Assembly: GCA_014763545.1 (NCBI GenBank)
Contig: JACXVD010000005.1
Location: forward strand, 1 to 64,000
Source: Sphingomonadales bacterium
GTDB taxonomy: Bacteria > Pseudomonadota > Alphaproteobacteria > Sphingomonadales > Sphingomonadaceae
Length of the DNA stretch: 64,000 bases
Direction: 5' to 3'
Shown here piece after piece: positions 1 to 9,800 of the stretch. The position numbers and the translations under genes were made by a program. Position 1 is the stretch's first letter; each line of letters begins with the position of its first letter. The notes under the pieces were generated by a model that was given only the letters and a program-made list of their open reading frames with translations, did no database searches and had not been told where the DNA came from.

Positions 1-419
1 GACGCCCCGCGGGGCGTCCTGGCGTCGAACAGGACCAGGTCGGCTGCGCCGCGATAGGCCAGCGCGCGGGTGACATCGGCGGCGTTGCTGACCGGCAGCG
101 CCTTCCACACCGGCAATCCGAACCGCGAGCCGACGGCGGCCACCCGCTCGGGGGGCTCGCTACCATGGAGTTGCAGGGCATCGAGCGATCCCGCGCGTAT
201 GGCCTCGCCGATCGCCAGGTCGTCCGCATCCACGAACAGCCCCACCCGCGCGATCCGCCCTGCGGCGCGCGCGGCCAGATCGGCCGCTTCGCTCGGCGTG
301 ACATTGCGCGGGGAGGGGGGAAAGAACACGAAGCCGCAATAATCCGCCTGCGCCGCGATACAGGCGTCGAGCGCGGCGGGCGTGGAGATACCGCAAATCT
401 TGATCTTCGGGGCGGGCAT
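1..419 (-). CDS. trpF: Phosphoribosylanthranilate isomerase, N-terminal part
   Basis: Third step of tryptophan synthesis in the cytoplasm: isomerises phosphoribosylanthranilate to the carboxyphenylamino-deoxyribulose phosphate. The visible 139 residues start at ATG 419 and run off the window's left edge; the full enzyme is usually about 205-215 residues. Seen: KICGI with the candidate catalytic Cys9, GFVFFPPSPR (residues 29-38), and VLFDA with the candidate general-acid Asp132. Both residues match the general base and acid known in the family. In relatives trpB and trpA usually follow, so they probably lie just left of the window. A perfect 18-bp palindrome covers bases 1-18 within the coding sequence. 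Confidence 0.95.
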   Translation of the reverse strand, partial: MPAPKIKICGISTPAALDACIAAQADYCGFVFFPPSPRNVTPSEAADLAARAAGRIARVGLFVDADDLAIGEAIRAGSLDALQLHGSEPPERVAAVGSRFGLPVWKALPVSNAADVTRALAYRGAADLVLFDARTPRGA

Positions 420-522
420 GGCTGCGCCTCGTTATGCGAATTGGCCGACGCGGGAAAGATGCTTGCCGCGTGGAGGGCAATCTGGAAACATGCGGTCCGC
501 AGAGATTGAAGAGTTTGGCCGG

Positions 523-936
523 ATGCGCAAAGTTTTACCGCTGGTTGTTGCGATCGCTGTCGGATTGTCCGGCTGTAACGCCGCCCAATCGGTCGACGAT
601 GCGCAGGCCGAAGTATCGGTGTTCCACTCCGAGTTGAACGATGGCGATTTTGCCGCCATTTGGCGGGAAGCGGACGAACAGATGCACAGCTCCGCAAGCC
701 GCGAGAAGTTCGACAGGTTCCTGGGGGCGGTCCACACCAAGCTTGGCAGGGCCGGTGCCAGCAAGCAGGCCGGCTGGCGTGTCAATGCAACCCCGGGCGG
801 CACTTTCGTGATCCTCAACATGGAAACGCAGTTCGAGCGCGGCAAGGGCACGGAAACCTTCACCTTCCGCCGGAGCGGGGACGACATCAAACTGGTCGGA
901 TATTACATTGTTTCCGACGAACTCATCATGAATTGA
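523..936 (+). CDS. Small putative lipoprotein of unknown function
   Basis: 137-residue protein of unrecognised family. It has a basic N-terminus (MRK), a hydrophobic stretch and a lipobox ending LSGC at Cys16, so it is predicted to be a lipid-anchored envelope protein. After the anchor come a helical, acidic-polar stretch, then alternating strands ending in GYYIVSDEL. The size and strand pattern are reminiscent of DUF4019-type small proteins, but I cannot assign it. The ATG at 523 is chosen because it gives a clean signal peptide; ATG 490 in the same frame would add 11 polar residues before it. It lies alone on the plus strand between pyrF and trpF, which are both on the minus strand. Confidence 0.75.
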   Translation: MRKVLPLVVAIAVGLSGCNAAQSVDDAQAEVSVFHSELNDGDFAAIWREADEQMHSSASREKFDRFLGAVHTKLGRAGASKQAGWRVNATPGGTFVILNMETQFERGKGTETFTFRRSGDDIKLVGYYIVSDELIMN

Positions 937-1193
937 GCTGCGCAGGCATGGCCGCGACTGGCTGGCACCATAGTCGCTGAACCCTGCGGCTTCCGCCGGG
1001 CCGCGTTCTGGACGAGCCGCCGCAAGGTTCCAGCGGGATCGGGGAAGGCAAAGAATTCCAGCGGCAACGTGCCGCGCCGCCCGGTCGTCCAGCCCGCATC
1101 TCGCCGCTGGGTCGTAAAACCAGGCGCACCAATAACGCGTCGCTCGCAGCGAAATCACGCGTGGGAATGTTGGGTGTTGCCTGGCCGGCCAGG

Positions 1194-1868
1194 TTACAAC
1201 GTGGCTTCGATCGCGCGTGCGGCTGCAACCGGATCTTCCGCGCGGCTGATCGGGCGGCCGATCACCAGCACGCTGGCCCCGTCGTCGCGCGCCTGGCGGG
1301 GGGTGACGACACGCTTCTGGTCGCCGACCGGGCCGCCTGCCGGGCGCAGGCCGGGGACGACGAAGAAACCGTCTTTCCACGCCTTGCGCACCGCGCCGAC
1401 TTCATGGCCCGAACAGACGATCCCGTCGAGCCCGGCCGAATGCGCCAGGTCGGCCAGCCGCATCACCTGGTCATGCGCGCTGCCCGATACGCCGGTGCGT
1501 TCGAGATCGCGCTCGTCGAGGCTGGTCAGCATGGTCACGGCGACCACCTTCGTCCGTTCGCCCGCTGCGGCCTTGGCATCCTCCATCATCGCGCGCCCGC
1601 CCCCGGCGTGGATCGTGACGATCGCGGGTTCGAGCACGTGGATCGCCTGCATCGCCCCGGCGACGGTGTTGGGAATATCGTGCAGTTTGAGGTCGAGGAA
1701 AATCGGCAGGCCGGTCTGCGCCAGCTCGTGCACGCCGTGGTGGCCGTGGGCGCAGAAGAATTCGAGCCCCAGCTTGATGCCCCCGATATGCGCCTTGACC
1801 TTGCCGGCGAGGTCCTTGGCTGCCTCGATCCGCGGAAGGTCGAGCGCGAGATAAACGGGGTTGGTCAT
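1194..1868 (-). CDS. pyrF: Orotidine 5'-phosphate decarboxylase
   Basis: Last step of UMP synthesis: decarboxylates OMP to UMP in the cytoplasm. The 224-residue length is normal for the short bacterial form. The catalytic block is complete: DLKLHDIPNT at residues 59-68 supplies the Asp59-Lys61-Asp64 charge network, and the early LALD strand ends in Asp10. The phosphate-binding end is VPGLRPAGG and LVIGRPI. ATG 1868 lies 7 bp after the lapA stop, so lapA and pyrF are probably co-transcribed, as in other sphingomonads where lapA-pyrF-trpF is a common order. Here the 257-bp gap and the lipoprotein gene at 523-936 separate pyrF from trpF. Confidence 0.97.
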   Translation of the reverse strand: MTNPVYLALDLPRIEAAKDLAGKVKAHIGGIKLGLEFFCAHGHHGVHELAQTGLPIFLDLKLHDIPNTVAGAMQAIHVLEPAIVTIHAGGGRAMMEDAKAAAGERTKVVAVTMLTSLDERDLERTGVSGSAHDQVMRLADLAHSAGLDGIVCSGHEVGAVRKAWKDGFFVVPGLRPAGGPVGDQKRVVTPRQARDDGASVLVIGRPISRAEDPVAAARAIEATL

Positions 1869-1875
1869 CGAAGTC

Positions 1876-2271
1876 TCAGCTGTTGGGTTGGGCCGGATCG
1901 GCGGATGCAGGGTCCGCCGAGAGAGGTTCTGTCGCAGGTGCGGTGGAAGGCGCAGCGGGTGGTGCGGCGGTGGGAGCAGGTGCCGGCGCCGGCGATTGCG
2001 CGGGGGTGGGCGTGGCCGAGCGCAGCGCGTTTTCCAGCGTCGCGATGCGGCGGCTGAAACGCCACTTCACCCCGCGGTGATACAGCCAGGTCGGCAGGAA
2101 ACCGAGCAGGAAGAAGATGATGGCGATGAAACCTACCGGCCATTCGAACAGCAGGTAGTCGCCATTGTCGAGCGGCCAGAACCGCATCGGCACCGATTCC
2201 CAGTTCATCGCCACAAAGGCGACGAGCACTGCGGTCAGGATCACCCACAGGGCCGTGCGGAAAATCTGCAT
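1876..2271 (-). CDS. lapA: LapA domain (DUF1049) inner-membrane protein
   Basis: 131-residue membrane protein of the lipopolysaccharide assembly protein A (LapA/DUF1049) type. Two hydrophobic segments lie at about residues 7-24 and 45-63, separated by NWESVPMRFWPL, which is typical of the family; a basic juxtamembrane stretch and coiled residues follow. The last 45 residues are a low-complexity Ala/Pro/Thr tail. ATG 2271 is preferred to ATG 2289: the sequence from 2289 contains the AGGAG ribosome site for the inner start, 10 bp upstream of it. In enterobacteria LapA works with LapB in LPS quality control; no lapB is visible here, so the role is inferred from family only. Confidence 0.85.
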   Translation of the reverse strand: MQIFRTALWVILTAVLVAFVAMNWESVPMRFWPLDNGDYLLFEWPVGFIAIIFFLLGFLPTWLYHRGVKWRFSRRIATLENALRSATPTPAQSPAPAPAPTAAPPAAPSTAPATEPLSADPASADPAQPNS

Positions 2272-2354
2272 CGCTTCCAGTCTCCTCATCTGCAGCGAAC
2301 TGCGCGGCGGATGCTAGGCACAAAGCGTCCGCAAGGGAAGGGCAGCAGGCGAAA

Positions 2355-3665
2355 TCAGCCGAATACGCGGGCGAAGATCGTGTCGACCTGGCGGAAGTGG
2401 TAGTCGAGGTCGAATTTCTCCGCGAGCTGTTCCTCGCTCAGCGCTGCGGTGACTTCGGGATCCTGCTTGAGCAGGTCGAGCAGCGACAGCGCACCGTCCG
2501 ATTCCCAGACCTTCATCGCGTTGCGCTGGACGAGGCGATAGGCGTCCTCGCGGCTCACGCCCGCCTGGGTCAGCGCCAGCAGCACGCGCTGCGAGTGGAC
2601 AAGGCCGCCCATCCGGTCGAGATTCTTCTGCATGCGATCGGGATAGACCAGCAGCTTGTCGACCACGCCGGTCAGTCGGGCGAGGCTGAAATCGAGCGCA
2701 ATGGTCGCGTCGGGGCCGATGTAGCGTTCGACCGAAGAGTGCGAAATGTCCCGTTCGTGCCACAGCGCGACGTTTTCCAGCGCCGGGATCGCGTAGGACC
2801 GGATCATCCGCGCCTGGCCGGTAAGGTTTTCGGTCAGCACCGGGTTGCGCTTGTGCGGCATGGCGCTGGACCCCTTCTGCCCGGGGCTGAAATATTCCTC
2901 CGCCTCCAGCACTTCGGTGCGCTGCAGGTGGCGGATTTCGACCGCGAGCCGTTCCATGCTGCTGGCGATCACCGCCAGCACGGAGAAGAACATCGCGTGG
3001 CGGTCGCGCGGGATCACCTGCGTGCTGATCGTCTCGGGCTGCAGGCCGAGCCGTTCGGCGACATGTTCTTCCACCGCAGGCGCGATATTGGCGAAGGTGC
3101 CCACCGCGCCGCTGATCGCGCAGGTCGCGATTTCCTCACGCGCGGCGACCAGCCGTTTGCGGCAGCGGGCGAACTCGGCATAGGCCTGCGCCAGCTTGAG
3201 CCCGAACGTGACCGGTTCGGCATGGATGCCATGGCTGCGGCCGATGGTCGGGGTATATTTGTGCTCTTCCGCGCGGCGCTTGAGCGCGGCCAGCAGCAGG
3301 TCGAGATCTTCCAGCAGGATGTCGCTGGCGCGCGCCAGTTGCACCGCCAGCGTGGTGTCGAGCACGTCGGAGCTGGTCATGCCCTGGTGCATGAAGCGCG
3401 CTTCGTCGCCCACCTGTTCGGCGACCCAGGTGAGGAAGGCGATCACATCGTGCTTGGTCACCGCCTCGATCGCGTCGATCGCCTCGACGTCGATCTTGGG
3501 GTCGGTCGCCCACCAGTCCCACAGCGCCCTGGCGGCGCTTTGCGGCACCACGCCCAGCTCGCCCAGCTTTTCGGTCGCATGGGCTTCGATCTCGAACCAG
3601 ATGCGGAACTTCGCCTCCGGCTCCCAGATCGCGGTCATGGCGGGGCGGGCGTAACGGGGGACCAT
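2355..3665 (-). CDS. purB: Adenylosuccinate lyase
   Basis: Purine synthesis enzyme acting twice: on SAICAR and on adenylosuccinate, releasing fumarate each time. The 436-residue length is normal. Fumarase/aspartase superfamily regions are intact: TSSDVLDT at residues 97-104, HGIHAEP at 145-151 (candidate catalytic His), and the signature SSAMPHKRNP at 266-275 on the flexible loop. ATG 3665 is chosen because the open frame further upstream reads as low-complexity non-coding sequence. It is transcribed away from the PhoK-like gene, with a 176-bp divergent intergenic region between them. Confidence 0.97.
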   Translation of the reverse strand: MVPRYARPAMTAIWEPEAKFRIWFEIEAHATEKLGELGVVPQSAARALWDWWATDPKIDVEAIDAIEAVTKHDVIAFLTWVAEQVGDEARFMHQGMTSSDVLDTTLAVQLARASDILLEDLDLLLAALKRRAEEHKYTPTIGRSHGIHAEPVTFGLKLAQAYAEFARCRKRLVAAREEIATCAISGAVGTFANIAPAVEEHVAERLGLQPETISTQVIPRDRHAMFFSVLAVIASSMERLAVEIRHLQRTEVLEAEEYFSPGQKGSSAMPHKRNPVLTENLTGQARMIRSYAIPALENVALWHERDISHSSVERYIGPDATIALDFSLARLTGVVDKLLVYPDRMQKNLDRMGGLVHSQRVLLALTQAGVSREDAYRLVQRNAMKVWESDGALSLLDLLKQDPEVTAALSEEQLAEKFDLDYHFRQVDTIFARVFG

Positions 3666-3841
3666 GTTCGACTCCGGCAGGCTGCTGCGTGATGTTGCGG
3701 CAGCGGCTAGGGGCGGGGCGGCGCGATGGCAAGCCCTGCGCAAGCCATGGCGGGGCCGGGGTGTGGAAGGCTTGTCATGGAAATGCGCAATTGATCCGCT
3801 ATTGAAGCCGCCTGCCTGCAAGCGAGAGAAGGGTTCGAACT

Positions 3842-5500
3842 TTGACTATCATGCGAAAACTGGCCGTTTCGGCGCTGGTCTGCCTTGGTGCCCTGGCGGC
3901 AACGCCCGCGGTGAGCGACGAGCGGGCGCCGCCGAAATTGATCGTCGCCATCTCGGTCGACCAGTTTTCCGCCGACCTGTTCGCGCAATATCGCCAGCAT
4001 TACACCGGCGGCTTGCGGCGGCTGGCCTCGGCGGTGGTCTTCCCCTCGGGCTATCAGGGCCATGCGGCGACCGAAACCTGCCCCGGCCATTCCACGATCA
4101 TGACCGGCGCCAATCCCGCGCGCACCGGCATTGTGTCCAACGACTGGGTCGACCAGGGCGCTGCCCGCGAGGACAAGGTGGTCTATTGCGCCGAGGACGA
4201 GAGCGCGCCCGGCACCAACCATGACGATTACGTCGAATCCGCCGCGCACCTGCTGGTGCCGACGCTGGGCGAGCGCATCCACCAGATGGAGCCGGGTTCG
4301 CGCAATGTCGCCGTGGCGGGCAAGGACCGCGCCGCGCTGATGATGGGCGGCAATGCCATCGACAAGGTCTATTTCTGGAAGAAGGGCCAGTTCGCCACGC
4401 TGCAGGGCCGCACGGTGGATGGCGGGGTTGCGGCGGTGAATGCCGAGCTGGCCCCCGTCTTCGCCGCGCCGGGAGAGGCGATGGAAGTGCCCGAATGGTG
4501 CCGCCCGCTCGACCGCGCAATCCCGGTGAGCGACCAGTATGCGGTCGGCACCGGCCATTTCGCCCGCCCCGGCGGCAACGACCGCGCCTTCCGCGCCAGC
4601 CCCGCGCTCGATAGCTGGACGATCAAGGTCGCCGAAAAGCTGGTCGACGACATGAAGCTGGGGCAGGGCGCGGCGACCGACGTGCTCAACATCGGCCTCT
4701 CTGCCAATGATTACGTCGGCCACGCCTTCGGCACCGAGGGTGTCGAGATGTGCATCCAGCAGGCCGCCCTCGACCAGTCGCTGGCCGGGCTGTTCGCCTT
4801 CCTCGATGCCAAGAACATCGACTATGTGGTGATGCTCACCGCCGACCATGGCGGGCACGATCTGCCCGAACGGATCGACATCCAGGCCGATCCGGCAGCC
4901 GGGCGGATCGATGCCGCGCTCAATGCCAAGCAGGTCGGCGCCGCCATCGCTGCCGATCTGGGCCTGCCGGAGGATTCGATGCCGCTGCTCGCGCGCGGGC
5001 CGTTCGGCGATTATTACGTCAATCGCGCGCTGCCGGCCGATGTGCAGGCGAAGGTGAAACAAGCGGCCATCGCCCGGCTCAAGGCCTTCCCGCAGGTCGC
5101 CGCCGTGTTCGATGCGACCGACCTGGCCGCCTATCCGGTGCCCACCGGGCCGGTGGAGGAATGGAGCCTGGAGGACCGCGCCCGCGCATCCTACTACGCG
5201 CCGCGTTCGGGCGACATCATCGTGCTGCTGAAGAAGGCGGTGACGCCGATCGCACAGGGCGGGCCGGGCTATGTCGCCACGCACGGCTCGCCGTGGGATT
5301 ACGACCGGCGCGTGCCGATCCTGTTCTGGCGCAAGGACATCGCCCCGTTCGAGCAGCCGCTGTCGGTGCGCACGGTGGATATCGCCCCCACGCTCGCCGC
5401 GCTGGTCGGGCTGGCGATCCCGGCAGACCAGATCGACGGGCGCTGCCTCGATCTCGATGCCGGGCCGGGTTCGACCTGCCTGCTCGCCAAGGCGAACTGA
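3842..5500 (+). CDS. phoK: PhoK-type alkaline phosphatase, exported
   Basis: Phosphomonoesterase of the PafA/PhoK family in the alkaline phosphatase superfamily, probably periplasmic or secreted for phosphate scavenging. Residues 1-25 form a signal peptide. The active site matches the Sphingomonas PhoK pattern: Asp40 (SVDQF), Thr79 as likely nucleophile within HAATETCPGH, Asn100 (VSNDW), and Lys161 with Arg163 in AGKDR. The spacing equals Thr89, Asn110, Lys171 and Arg173 of PhoK as I recall them. Later metal ligands sit in TADHGGHD and in ATHGSPWDYD. TTG 3842 is preferred to ATG 3851 because GAGAAGGG lies 8 bp before the TTG but 17 bp before the ATG. I saw no convincing Pho box upstream. Confidence 0.9.
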   Translation: MTIMRKLAVSALVCLGALAATPAVSDERAPPKLIVAISVDQFSADLFAQYRQHYTGGLRRLASAVVFPSGYQGHAATETCPGHSTIMTGANPARTGIVSNDWVDQGAAREDKVVYCAEDESAPGTNHDDYVESAAHLLVPTLGERIHQMEPGSRNVAVAGKDRAALMMGGNAIDKVYFWKKGQFATLQGRTVDGGVAAVNAELAPVFAAPGEAMEVPEWCRPLDRAIPVSDQYAVGTGHFARPGGNDRAFRASPALDSWTIKVAEKLVDDMKLGQGAATDVLNIGLSANDYVGHAFGTEGVEMCIQQAALDQSLAGLFAFLDAKNIDYVVMLTADHGGHDLPERIDIQADPAAGRIDAALNAKQVGAAIAADLGLPEDSMPLLARGPFGDYYVNRALPADVQAKVKQAAIARLKAFPQVAAVFDATDLAAYPVPTGPVEEWSLEDRARASYYAPRSGDIIVLLKKAVTPIAQGGPGYVATHGSPWDYDRRVPILFWRKDIAPFEQPLSVRTVDIAPTLAALVGLAIPADQIDGRCLDLDAGPGSTCLLAKAN

Positions 5501-5556
5501 GCGCGAATTATTTCCGGGGGAGGGGAACGCCCCGCAGGGTAATGCGTTGAAAACGG

Positions 5557-6027
5557 ATGAACTCCCCCGGAAATTCGATTGCGCTCGCCATGGCGATGGC
5601 GCTTGGCCTGATGGTATCGGCCTGCGAAACCGTCGCGCCCGACGAGCAGCGCCCGCAATTCGCGCAGCGCGCCGCGCCCCGGGCGGGGCAGGCCGAAATC
5701 GAATTGCTGGCAGGGCTCGACGCGCGGCTCGCCCGGCGCGGGCCGTGCCTCGGCATCGTCCCGCGCGGCGATCCGGACGGGGAATTCACTACCATCGTCT
5801 GGCCCGCCAATGCCCGGCTCGATCAGGATGAACAGGGATGGTTCGTCCGCAATGCCGCCAATGGCACCGTGCTGCGCATCGGATCGCGCATTCGCGGCGG
5901 CGGTGGCCACATCGGCGAGTTGTCGGGCGAGGCCCTGCGCCGCTTCAACCATTATCTGACGCGCGATCTCTCGGCACAGTGCGCCGCCTACGGGGCCTTC
6001 ACGCTCAACGCCGATTTCGGCGGCTGA
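5557..6027 (+). CDS. Putative lipoprotein of unknown function
   Basis: 156-residue protein with an N-terminal hydrophobic segment and lipobox MVSAC, Cys23, so a lipid anchor is predicted. The mature part has two Cys (in RGPCLGIVPRGD and LSAQCAAYG) that could form a disulfide, a strand TTIVWPANARL, and a Gly-rich turn SRIRGGGGHIGEL. I do not recognise a family. It follows the phosphatase on the same strand by 56 bp and may be co-transcribed, and it ends 4 bp before the stop of the convergent radC. Confidence 0.75.
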   Translation: MNSPGNSIALAMAMALGLMVSACETVAPDEQRPQFAQRAAPRAGQAEIELLAGLDARLARRGPCLGIVPRGDPDGEFTTIVWPANARLDQDEQGWFVRNAANGTVLRIGSRIRGGGGHIGELSGEALRRFNHYLTRDLSAQCAAYGAFTLNADFGG

Positions 6028-6031
6028 GCGC

Positions 6032-6730
6032 CTACAGCAAGCCTTTCGAGCGCAGCGAGACATGCCCCTCGCGGCCGACGATCACATGGTCGTGGACGGT
6101 GATGCCCAGCAGCCGCCCGGCCTCCGCGATGCGGCGGGTAATGTCGATATCCGCGCGGCTCGGCTCGGGATTGCCGCTGGGGTGGTTGTGCACCAGGATC
6201 ATGGCGCTGGCGCCGACTTCCAGCGCCTTCTTCACGACTTCGCGCGGGTGGATCGCGGCTTCGTCGACCGATCCGTCCCCCGCGTGGTGGTCGAGCACCA
6301 GCCGGTTGCGCGTATCGAGATAGAGGATGCGCACCCGCTCCACCGTCAGATGCGCCATGTCGATGGTGAGGTAATCGAGCAGCGCCTGCCAGCTGCCGAG
6401 CACCGGCTTCTGCTGCACCTCGTTGCGCGCCATCCGCCGCGCGGCGAGCGCCACCGATTTGAGCGCGGCGGCGCTGGTTTCGCCCACGCCCTTCACCTCC
6501 TGCAAGGCCCCGGCATCGGCATTGAGCACGCCTGCGAGCGATCCGAAGCGAGCGATCAGCGCCTTGGCCACCGGCTTGGTATCGCCTTGGCGCATCCCGG
6601 CGAACAGCAGATATTCCAGCACTTCGTAATCGGCCAGCGCCTCTGCCCCGCCGCCAAGCAAGCGCTCGCGCAGCCGGGCCCGGTGGCCGGCCCCGTCATG
6701 TTTTTCCGCTTTTTTGTCAGACCGGTGCAA
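6032..6730 (-). CDS. radC: RadC family JAB/MPN-domain protein
   Basis: RadC-type protein with an N-terminal helix-hairpin-helix-like region (EVKGVGETSAAAL) and a C-terminal JAMM metalloprotease-like domain. The metal-binding pattern HNHPSGNPEPSRADID is intact. Despite the historical name, its molecular function is unsettled. The start is uncertain: no ATG falls in frame at a sensible place. TTG 6730 gives 232 residues, normal for the family, and places the conserved GAGHRARLRERLL stretch near the N-terminus; GTG 6775 is the alternative and would still leave 25 bp to the divergent ydbH start. Confidence 0.88.
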   Translation of the reverse strand: MHRSDKKAEKHDGAGHRARLRERLLGGGAEALADYEVLEYLLFAGMRQGDTKPVAKALIARFGSLAGVLNADAGALQEVKGVGETSAAALKSVALAARRMARNEVQQKPVLGSWQALLDYLTIDMAHLTVERVRILYLDTRNRLVLDHHAGDGSVDEAAIHPREVVKKALEVGASAMILVHNHPSGNPEPSRADIDITRRIAEAGRLLGITVHDHVIVGREGHVSLRSKGLL

Positions 6731-6800
6731 CCTTGCCCCCGCGAAATGCGTTACCGGTGTTGCATTGCCTTTCACAGGCGATGCGCGCAAGTGGAGGACG

Positions 6801-9800
6801 ATGGCCGAAGCGGACAGCAATGATGCAGCGGGCGGCACCGTGCGGTCGCGCCGGCCAAGGGTGCTGCATGCGCTGTTGGCCGTGCTCGCGCTCGTCCTGC
6901 TCGCGCTGGGCATGGCGTGGAGCCAGCGCGAACAGATCGCGGGCAATGTCATCGAATCGCAGCTGAAATCGCTCGGCCTTCCGGCAAGCTATCGCATTAC
7001 CCGCATTGCGCCCGACAGGCAGGTGCTGGAAGATATCGTGATCGGCGATCCTGCGCGACCCGACATGACGATCGAGCGGGCGGAAGTGGCGCTGCATTAC
7101 GGCTTCGGCGCGCCTTCGATCGGGCGGGTTACGCTGGTCAAGCCGCGGCTTTACGGGTCGCTGCACGACGGAAAGCTGAGCTTCGGATCGCTCGACCCGC
7201 TGATCTTTCCCGACCAGCAGCAGTCGTCCGGCCTGCCCGATCTCGATCTTGCGCTGGAGGATGGGCGCGCCCTGATCGAGAGCGATTATGGCCCGATCGG
7301 GCTGAAGGCCGAGGGCAGCGGCAATCTGTCAGGCGGTTTCTCCGGCATCCTCGCGGCAACCGCGCCCCGTCTCGAATATTCCGGCTGCGACTTCGATCGC
7401 GCGACGCTCTACGGGAAAATCTCGACGGCGGGCGGCAAGCCGAAATTTTCCGGGCCGCTGCGGCTTGCCCGGATGGAATGCGCGGGTGGCGGGGCGATGG
7501 CCAATGCCGCCTTCACGCTCGATGCTGCGGCGGACAAGGCGCTGGCCGCTTACGATGTCGGGCTTGCCGGGACGGTGGGCCGGGCCAGCTATGGCGTGAA
7601 CCGCGCAGGCGCGACGAAGCTGACTTTGCGCGGTGCCTGGCGCGACCAGCGCCTCACCGGCACCTATCGCATCGAGGCGAGCGATATCGCGACGCCGCAG
7701 GCCCGCATGGCCGGGCTGGCGCTCGACGGTTCGCTGCGTGCTGCCGATGGTTTCTCCCAGATCGGCACCGAGCTGGAGATCGCGGGCGAAGGCATTGCAC
7801 CGGGCCGCGATCTGGACGCGACGCTGGCCGGGCTGCAGGCGAGCGCCGCCGATACGCTGGCCGGGCCGATGATCGCGAAATTGCGCGCGGTGCTTGCGCG
7901 CGAGGCACCCGGCAGTTCGCTGGCCGCCAGCATGAATTTGCGCAAGACGGGCGAGGTGACCAAGCTGGTGGTGCCGCAGGCCAATTGGCGCGGCGGCAGC
8001 GGCGCCACGCTGGTGGCGCTGTCGCGCGTGTCGCTCACTGCAAAGGCGGGCGCGACCCCGCTCATATCGGGCAATATCGGCACCGGGGGCGAGCTGCCGC
8101 GAATCACCGGGCGGATGGAACGCATGGCCAGCGGCAGGCTGGCGCTCAACATGGCGATGGCGCCCTATACCGCAGGCGATGGGACGCTGGCGGTGCCCGA
8201 GTTGGTGATGGTGCAGGATCGCGGCGGCGCAATCGGCTTTAGCGGGCGCGTGCAGGTGAGCGGCCCGCTACCCGGTGGTTATGCCGAGCGGCTGCGCCTG
8301 CCGATCAGCGGCAATTGGTCGTCCGCGCGCGGATTGTCGCTGTGGCGCGAGTGTATCGACGTCGCCTTCGACCGGCTCGACCTCTCGCAGGTCCGCCTGT
8401 TGCATCGCGGGGTCAAGCTTTGCCCTGGCAGCAGCGGCGCCATCCTGCGCTATGATCGCGCGGGGTTGCGGATCGCGGCGGGTACGCCTGCGCTGGCGCT
8501 CGATGGCACATTGGCGGGAACGCCGCTGACGGTGCGCAGCGGGGCGGTCGGCTTTGCCTACCCCGGCAACCTCTATGCCCGCGCGCTCGACGTCACATTG
8601 GGCCGGGCGGACAATGCCGCGCGGTTCCGGCTGACCGATGTCGAGGCGGTGCTGGGCGGCGACATCGTCGGGCGCTTCGCGGGAACCGATGCCAAGCTGG
8701 ACGCGGTGCCGCTCGATATTCTCGGGGCGCAGGGTAACTGGCGCTACGCAGGCGGGGTGCTGACCCTGTCCGATGCCTCCTTCCAGCTGGCGGACAGGCA
8801 GCAGCCCGCCCGTTTCGAAACGCTGCAGGCACAGGGCGCGACGCTCACGCTGGAAAACAACGCGATCACCGCCGACACCATCCTGCGCGAACCCAAGACC
8901 CAGCGCGAAGTCAGCGCGGTGCATGTGGTGCATGATCTGTCGAGCGGGCGCGGCAGTGCGCGGCTGGATGTGCCGGGGCTGTTGTTCGACAAGGCCCTGC
9001 AACCCGACGAGCTATCCTATCTCGCCAAGGGTTTCGTCGCCAACGCCCGGGGCACGATCACCGGCAGCGGCACGATTGCGTGGGACGGCAGCGGCGTGAC
9101 CTCCAGTCGCGGCAGTTTCTCGACCGACGATTTCGACCTCGCCGCTGCCTTCGGCCCGGTGCAGGGCATCAGCGGCACGGTCAATTTCTCCGACCTGCTG
9201 GGGATGACGACCGAGCCCGATCAGCAATTGCGCATCGCCTCGGTCAACCCGGGGATCGAGGCGCGCGACGGGATCGTCACCTTCTCGCTCACCGGCGGGC
9301 AGGTGCTGGCGCTGCGCGAAGGCAGCTGGCCGTTCCTCGGCGGCAAGCTCGACCTGCAACCGGTCGACCTCGATTTCTCGAAGCCGGGCCATCGCCGCTA
9401 CGTGATCGAACTGTCGGGCGTGGATGCGGCGCTGTTCGTGCAGCAGATGGAGCTGTCGAATATCAGCGCATCGGGGATCTTCGACGGGGCGCTGCCGCTC
9501 GAATTCGACGAGATGGGCAATGGCTCGATCGTCGGTGGGCGGCTGGTGTCGCGCGCGCCCGGCGGCAATGTCTCCTATGTCGGGCAACTGACCTATGAAG
9601 ATCTCTCGCCGATGGCGAATTACGCCTTCGATGCGCTCAAGTCGCTCAATTATCGCCAGATGACGATCGACATGGACGGGCCGCTGACCGGCTATATCGT
9701 CTCCAGCGTGCAGTTCGAGGGGATCAGCCAGGGCGAGGGGGCGAGCAAGAACTACGTCACCCGCCAGCTGGCCAAGCTGCCGATCCAGTTCAACATCAAC

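Noticed and set aside
1-18. Perfect 18-bp palindrome at the window edge as an operator
   Set aside because: It lies within trpF coding sequence and consists of GC-rich Ala/Pro/Arg codons; likely chance.
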